20,921 nucleotides of DNA from positions 1-20,921 of the forward strand of contig CAJNOQ010003236.1 of assembly GCA_905250885.1 (NCBI GenBank). Reading direction: 5' to 3'. This DNA comes from Didymodactylos carnosus (taxonomy: Eukaryota > Rotifera > Eurotatoria > Philodinida > Philodinidae). Position 1 is the first letter of the stretch; each line of letters begins with the position of its first letter. The notes under the pieces were generated by a model that had not been told where the DNA came from, made no database searches, and worked only from the letters and a program-made list of their open reading frames with translations. Below, piece after piece: positions 19,001-20,921 of the stretch. A program made the position numbers and the translations under genes.

Positions 19001-20300
19001 TTTGAGGAGAAACAGAGCCCAGAAGTTGAAAAAATGTAATTCCGTCACGCGCGTTTAAGTCGACCTTGTTTTGTAACCAAACCAATTTGCATAAAACACA
19101 AAACTGTACTCTGTGCTTATCAACAACTATGATTTGCAATACAAATTTCAAAAATTTAGAACTAAATGTAATTCCGACACATTTTCTGTATCACTTTGTG
19201 CATAAATTAATCCTTCATGTACGTTCGACTGTTTACTAACATTTAAGGAAGAGATACTCTCCTTGGTGCGTATTACCTATTTATTTTATTTAGATAGAGA
19301 AAATCAATCTATGTTAATTACTGGAGAAAGTGGCGCAGGAAAAACGGAAAATACGAAAAAGGTCATCCAATATTTTGCTTATGTAGCTGCAGCCAGTGTC
19401 AAAAAAGGAGAGGGCAAGGTAATGTATAAAACAATTCAATTCTGCGTTTTTAGAAAAAAAAACCATATTGTTCTTTTAAAAAGAAACAGATACATATAAG
19501 TAACCATGTTTATGTATAGGAAGGAAAAGTAATAACTTTAGAAGTAGGTCTCTATGCATCAATTCTACAACTGATGTTTGGTTATCTGAGAAACCGTTCT
19601 GCAACCGTTCTGAGCGATTCTTAATTAACAAATAATAAACGTCGCATTTTGTAGAGAAATGTTTGTTCTACAAAACTCACTGGTCCAAAAACTTTTAAAC
19701 TTAACTATGTTGAAAATATGAGTATTGAGAAACATAGGAACTGTTGGGGATACAATTCTAACACTTTCACTGTTTTAGATGAACCGTACTTTTGACACAA
19801 TTAACCTTACATTTTTTTAGACTAGTGAGTTTTGTAGAGCAAACATTTCTCTACAAAATGAGATGCAACTCTGAGCGACCCCTAATTAAAGAGTAATAAA
19901 CGTTTTCTCGGATACCCAAACACCAGCTCTAGAACGGGTGCATACTATTTAGAATATCAAATAATTTCGGCTAATCCTGTATTCGAACCTTACGACAATG
20001 CTAAAACTGTTAGAAACAATAATTCTTCTCGATTCGTAAGTAGAGCACCCAGAGATCAAGTGTACTAGCATCCCTACCACAATTTCGCTACAATGCATTA
20101 TGATTGTGCACTAATCTATTGACTTGACGAATCTGCATACAAATATACACAAATTACAACATGCATGTAAATCTCAATGTTTCCTTCTCTTCCATCCCTA
20201 GCAGCAAGCGAATTTAGAAGATCAGATTGTACAGTCAAATCCTGTACTTGAAGCATTTGGTAATGCTAAAACAACTCGAAATAATAATTCTTCAAGATTC
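16093..20300 (+). CDS. Class II (muscle-type) myosin heavy chain, N-terminal part (gene continues right)
   Basis: Exons: 16093-16308, 16368-16511, 16571-16727, 19294-19418, then one of three alternative exons (intact copy 20202-20300). This gives 247 aa of the N-terminus and motor domain. The ATG at 16093 opens [14 protein letters not shown]. An SH3-like N-terminal domain follows (~30-78, [15 protein letters not shown]), then [39 protein letters not shown], and the ATP-binding P-loop GESGAGKT in the fourth exon. The last exon carries switch I text ([18 protein letters not shown]). The protein is an actin-based motor; this sequence order is that of muscle and non-muscle class II heavy chains. 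The next expected block (GKFIRIHF) lies outside the window. All junctions are GT-AG and in frame; intron 3 is unusually long (2566 nt). Confidence 0.94.
16728..19293 (+). other. Long myosin intron 3 containing a spaced repeat motif
   Basis: A 2566-nt intron between LR|G and D|RENQSM (donor GTAAGT, acceptor TTATTTAG). It is AT-rich and contains no supported gene. In its last 600 nt the motif ATGTAATTCCGTCACG or a close variant occurs four times in the same orientation, at about 18685, 18867, 19034 and 19165. Short open frames here (62-87 codons) show no family resemblance. Confidence 0.75.
18684..19182 (+). repeat. Four spaced copies of a GTAATTCCGTCACG motif
   Basis: The copies read TGTAATACCGTCACG (18685), TGTAATTCCGTCACG (18868), TGTAATTCCGTCACG (19035) and TGTAATTCCGACAC (19167). 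Three follow an A-rich run. Spacing is about 183, 167 and 132 nt. The sequence between copies is only loosely similar, so this is either a decayed tandem repeat of about 130-180 bp or a repeated binding motif. Confidence 0.6.
19520..20035 (+). pseudogene. Myosin switch I exon copy 1, split by a transposon
   Basis: Two pieces, 19520-19544 and 19956-20035, together make a 105-nt (35-codon) phase-0 exon. It reads EGKVITLED then [18 protein letters not shown] and ends NNNSSRF, with a TATGTATAG acceptor before it and a GTAAGT donor after it. The pieces are separated by a hAT-like element. Codon 9 is shared across the break: the left copy of the target duplication supplies the G of GAT (Asp), as in the conserved LEDQI motif. 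Relative to copy 2 it has changes in a usually strict region (VFEPYDNAK for VLEAFGNAK). Unless the insertion is removed by splicing, this exon cannot give a normal motor; GTAGGT at 19544 could act as a donor for a 24-nt mini-exon, but a phase-matching acceptor was not found. Confidence 0.85.
19545..19947. mobile_element. 403-bp hAT-like element inside a myosin exon
   Basis: Flanked by TTTAGAAG (19537-19544) and TTTAGAAT (19948-19955), an 8-bp duplication with one difference. The ends are imperfect inverted repeats: left TAGGTCTCTATGCATCAATT, right (inverted) TAGTATGCACCCGTTCTA. They continue through TGATGTTTGGTTATCTGAGA / TGGTGTTTGGGTATCCGAGA. An inner inverted pair of about 45 bp is nearly identical (19648-19683 and its complement near 19820-19856, with TTTTGTAGAGAAATGTTTG). 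Between the outer and inner arms, a ~33-bp block starting CTGAGCGA appears in direct, not inverted, orientation on the two sides (19611, 19872). No transposase. Confidence 0.85.
20202..20300 (+). CDS. Myosin switch I exon copy 2 (intact)
   Basis: A 99-nt phase-0 exon between a TCCATCCCTAG acceptor and a GTAAGA donor. It encodes [20 protein letters not shown] then [13 protein letters not shown]. The acceptor could also be three bases further in (after CAG), dropping one Gln. It joins exon 4 (..KKGEGK) in frame and keeps the conserved [12 protein letters not shown] and the switch I NNNSSRF, which coordinates the nucleotide phosphate and Mg2+ in the motor. It is the only one of the three copies with all expected features, so it is the likely default exon. 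Confidence 0.88.
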
Positions 20301-20398
20301 GTAAGACATCTATAGGCATACAGTGGTTGTGTTATTGTTTTGTATGTAATATGCATGTTTAGTACTTATCATATTTATTTTATTTTATTTATTGTAAG

Positions 20399-20491
20399 CA
20401 TGTAAATCTCGAGGATCAAATAGTGCAGTCAAATCCAGTACTCGAGGCTTTCGGTAAGGCGAAAAATGCTCGAAATAATAATTCATCAAGA
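20399..20491 (+). CDS. Myosin switch I exon copy 3 (3' end lost or altered)
   Basis: After a TATTGTAAG acceptor the phase-0 frame reads [20 protein letters not shown] then [11 protein letters not shown]. It matches copy 2 closely at protein level but with many silent changes (CTC GAG GAT CAA against TTA GAA GAT CAG), so the duplication is old and the protein was kept under selection for a time. Homology stops at SSR: the expected Phe codon and GTAAG donor are replaced by AAGACTTCAGTTAGC. A large palindrome starts 27-41 nt later. Either the exon end was lost to an insertion whose far end lies beyond the window, or the copy is dead. Confidence 0.7.
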
Positions 20492-20517
20492 AAGACTTCA
20501 GTTAGCGAGCATTGCTG

Positions 20518-20921
20518 CACTGTAAAAAATAGTCGTAGATTAATAAACTATCAAAAAGGGTTTATTGAGACCAATAAACCTTTTAAAAAACGCTTTTCCG
20601 TTTTTTACACCCAAAAAACTAAAAAGCGTTCGTGACAGATACAAAATAAAAAACGGGCAGTTTTTTATCAAAAATAAAAAACCCTTTTCAGTTTTTAGAG
20701 TTTTTTAGCTAGTTTTTCAGACTCGACAAGAAACTGAAAAGGGTTTTTTATTTTTGATAAAAAACTGCCCGCTTTTAATTTTTGATAAAAAACTGCCCGT
20801 TTTTTATTTTGCATCTGTCACGAACGCTTTTTAGTTTTTTGGATATAAAAAACGGAAAAGCGTTTTTTAAAAGGTTTATTGGTCTCAATAAACCCTTTTT
20901 GATAGTTTATTAATCTACGAC
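20518..20921. mobile_element. Near-perfect palindrome next to myosin exon copy 3
   Basis: Left arm 20532-20696 and right arm 20731-20921 are inverted copies of each other with a spacer of only about 34 nt. Outermost GTCGTAGATTAATAAACTAT pairs exactly with the last bases of the window. The right arm carries an extra 28-bp local duplication containing GATAAAAAACTGCCCG. Smaller hairpins lie inside each arm (GGTTTATTG..CAATAAACC). CACTGTAAAAAATA at 20518-20531 may be the true terminal repeat of a transposon, in which case the right end lies just outside the window. Transcribed as part of the myosin pre-mRNA, it would fold into a long hairpin. Confidence 0.85.

Overview
The window looks like nuclear DNA of a small metazoan, most likely a bdelloid rotifer such as Rotaria or Adineta. 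This is inferred from AT-rich DNA, genes split by GT-AG introns mostly 51-67 nt long, an intronless arginine ADP-ribosyltransferase joined to kinesin-light-chain-like TPRs (a type I associate with bdelloids), and many short non-autonomous transposons. No search was run, so the taxon is a guess.

Layout. 28-338 (-): two exons of a coiled-coil gene that runs off the left edge. 975-3281 (-): ADP-ribosyltransferase/TPR gene. 3350-3800: fold-back repeat sitting just upstream of that gene's start. 3843-7070: noncoding, with a small unidentified conserved-looking block and degenerate repeats. 7071-9989 (+): complete 13-exon catalase gene, 517 aa, with a possible alternative last exon at 10585-10626. 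11080-12895: broken catalase exon copies (one inverted, one direct), into which a hAT-like element, a second hAT-like element nested in the first, and a 104-bp MITE have inserted, each with an 8-bp target duplication. 13330-13775: tRNA-like/SINE-like sequence split by a 263-bp hAT-like MITE. 13776-15960: nothing recognisable. 16093 to the right edge (+): 5' part of a class II (muscle-type) myosin heavy chain gene.

The most striking part is the myosin gene. After the P-loop exon come three tandem copies of the exon that encodes [23 protein letters not shown] (the switch I region), all in phase 0. This is the expected layout of mutually exclusive exons. Copy 1 is split by a 403-bp hAT-like element with target duplication TTTAGAAG/TTTAGAAT. 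Copy 2 is intact. Copy 3 loses homology after NNNSSR and is followed by a near-perfect 390-bp palindrome that reaches the window end.

The genes have no obvious shared pathway (signalling/ADP-ribosylation, peroxide detoxification, muscle contraction). What unites the window is repeated insertion of short inverted-repeat elements with 8-bp target duplications into gene copies and introns.
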